Shown one piece after another: positions 22,071 through 22,512 of a stretch of DNA of 22,512 nt. Source of the stretch: Bacteroidota bacterium (GTDB lineage Bacteria > Bacteroidota > Bacteroidia > Flavobacteriales > Weeksellaceae); assembly GCA_023394415.1 (NCBI GenBank), contig JAEXAR010000010.1, positions 1-22,512 on the forward strand, read 5' to 3'. The notes below the pieces were generated by a model that searched no databases, was not told where the DNA came from, and saw only the letters and a program-made list of their open reading frames with translations. The first letter of the stretch is position 1. Each line of letters begins with the position of its first letter. Both the position numbers and the translations under genes were made by a program.

Positions 22071-22418
22071 ATGAATATGAATAAAATTCTTGAAAAGGTG
22101 GGATTATCAGTTTTTTGTGACCGAAAATCGACCAATAATAATAGCTTTATAAGTGGTTTTGATAGCTATGTAACGGATGAGTATTTAAATTCAGAACGAA
22201 AAAAACTGGATGAAATATACAGAATGTTTGAGTTTAATTTATTACATAGAAGTTCCGGATTACGATTTAAAATATTAGGTTGTGAAGATTATTTTGGCGA
22301 TGAAATAAGTTATAGACTTAAGGAAATCTTTGTATTAATAAATGAGAATGAATATAATGTGATCGATGTTGATTTTGAAAATAAGAAAAGACACTATCCC
22401 ACGAAGTGTGTAAGTTAA
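22071..22418 (+). CDS. small protein of unknown function
   Basis: A 115-residue protein starting MNMNKILEKVGLSVFCDRKS; the ATG at 22077 is an alternative. An in-frame ATG at 21996 is rejected because its reading crosses the rpmA terminator. The protein appears soluble, with a charged helical middle (LNSERKKLDEIYRMFEFNLL) and a mixed alpha/beta C-terminal part (LRFKILGCEDYFGDEI, IFVLINENEYNVIDVDFENK in pieces). There is no signal peptide. Three Cys are scattered (15, 71, 113). I do not recognise a family. It is AT-rich and isolated downstream of a core operon, with a possible terminator behind it. Confidence 0.62.
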   Translation: MNMNKILEKVGLSVFCDRKSTNNNSFISGFDSYVTDEYLNSERKKLDEIYRMFEFNLLHRSSGLRFKILGCEDYFGDEISYRLKEIFVLINENEYNVIDVDFENKKRHYPTKCVS

Positions 22419-22426
22419 AAAGTTAG

Positions 22427-22456
22427 GGCTTGGATTTTATAATCTGAGCCTTTCTT
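22427..22456 (+). terminator. possible terminator at the window end
   Basis: GGCT and GATT (22427-22436) pair with AATC and AGCC (22441-22450) with a TG/TG internal loop, and TTTCTT follows. It starts nine bases after the stop of the unknown gene. The stem is imperfect, so the call is moderate. Confidence 0.45.
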
Positions 22457-22512
22457 CAAAAATAAGCATAAATTGGTTTAAAACAATACCCCAATTTTGG
22501 ATGGGCATTGAC

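Overview
The window looks like a chromosomal segment of a Bacteroidota bacterium of the class Flavobacteriia, most likely Weeksellaceae (Chryseobacterium or a close relative). This is inferred from low G+C, GLPGLI-family proteins, a PorW/SprE lipoprotein of the type IX secretion system (T9SS), an L21 protein with a long C-terminal extension, and promoter -7 boxes of the Bacteroidota type TAnnTTTG. I see no tRNA, rRNA, CRISPR array or prophage.

Layout. Bases 1-290 hold the tail of an IS1595-type transposase cut by the window edge. A DUF2520 Rossmann-fold protein (minus strand) diverges from a three-gene ECF sigma operon (sigma factor, single-pass membrane protein resembling an anti-sigma factor, exported charged protein) at 1241-3034. 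A long hairpin at 3061-3106 separates this operon from lepA (3160-4956). A JmjC/cupin_8-type protein is convergent with lepA. Bases 5970-7286 form a very AT-rich island with a predicted lipoprotein that ends in a hydrophobic, cysteine-flanked domain, and a three-helix membrane protein one base behind it. Next comes an outer-membrane barrel/GLPGLI operon (7340-10940), a KdsC-like HAD phosphatase behind a structured leader, maf, and the T9SS lipoprotein gene sprE/porW (to 14886).

From 14887 to 17740 the minus strand carries tryptophanase, a DUF502 membrane protein and MiaE, with repeat-rich spacers. Then follow a small exported membrane protein with a polythreonine stretch, an acyltransferase-3 membrane protein (minus), a second GLPGLI gene standing alone, a small lipoprotein gene broken by one in-frame TGA, the rplU-rpmA operon behind a clear promoter, and a small unknown gene.

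Most of the window is ordinary core genome. The best candidate for something undescribed is the lipoprotein plus membrane-protein pair at 6247-7234, whose layout would suit a surface toxin and its immunity protein; this is a hypothesis from architecture only. Other points worth checking are the disrupted lipoprotein at 20351-20830, the alternative hairpins ahead of the KdsC-like gene, and the 46-base fully paired hairpin before lepA.
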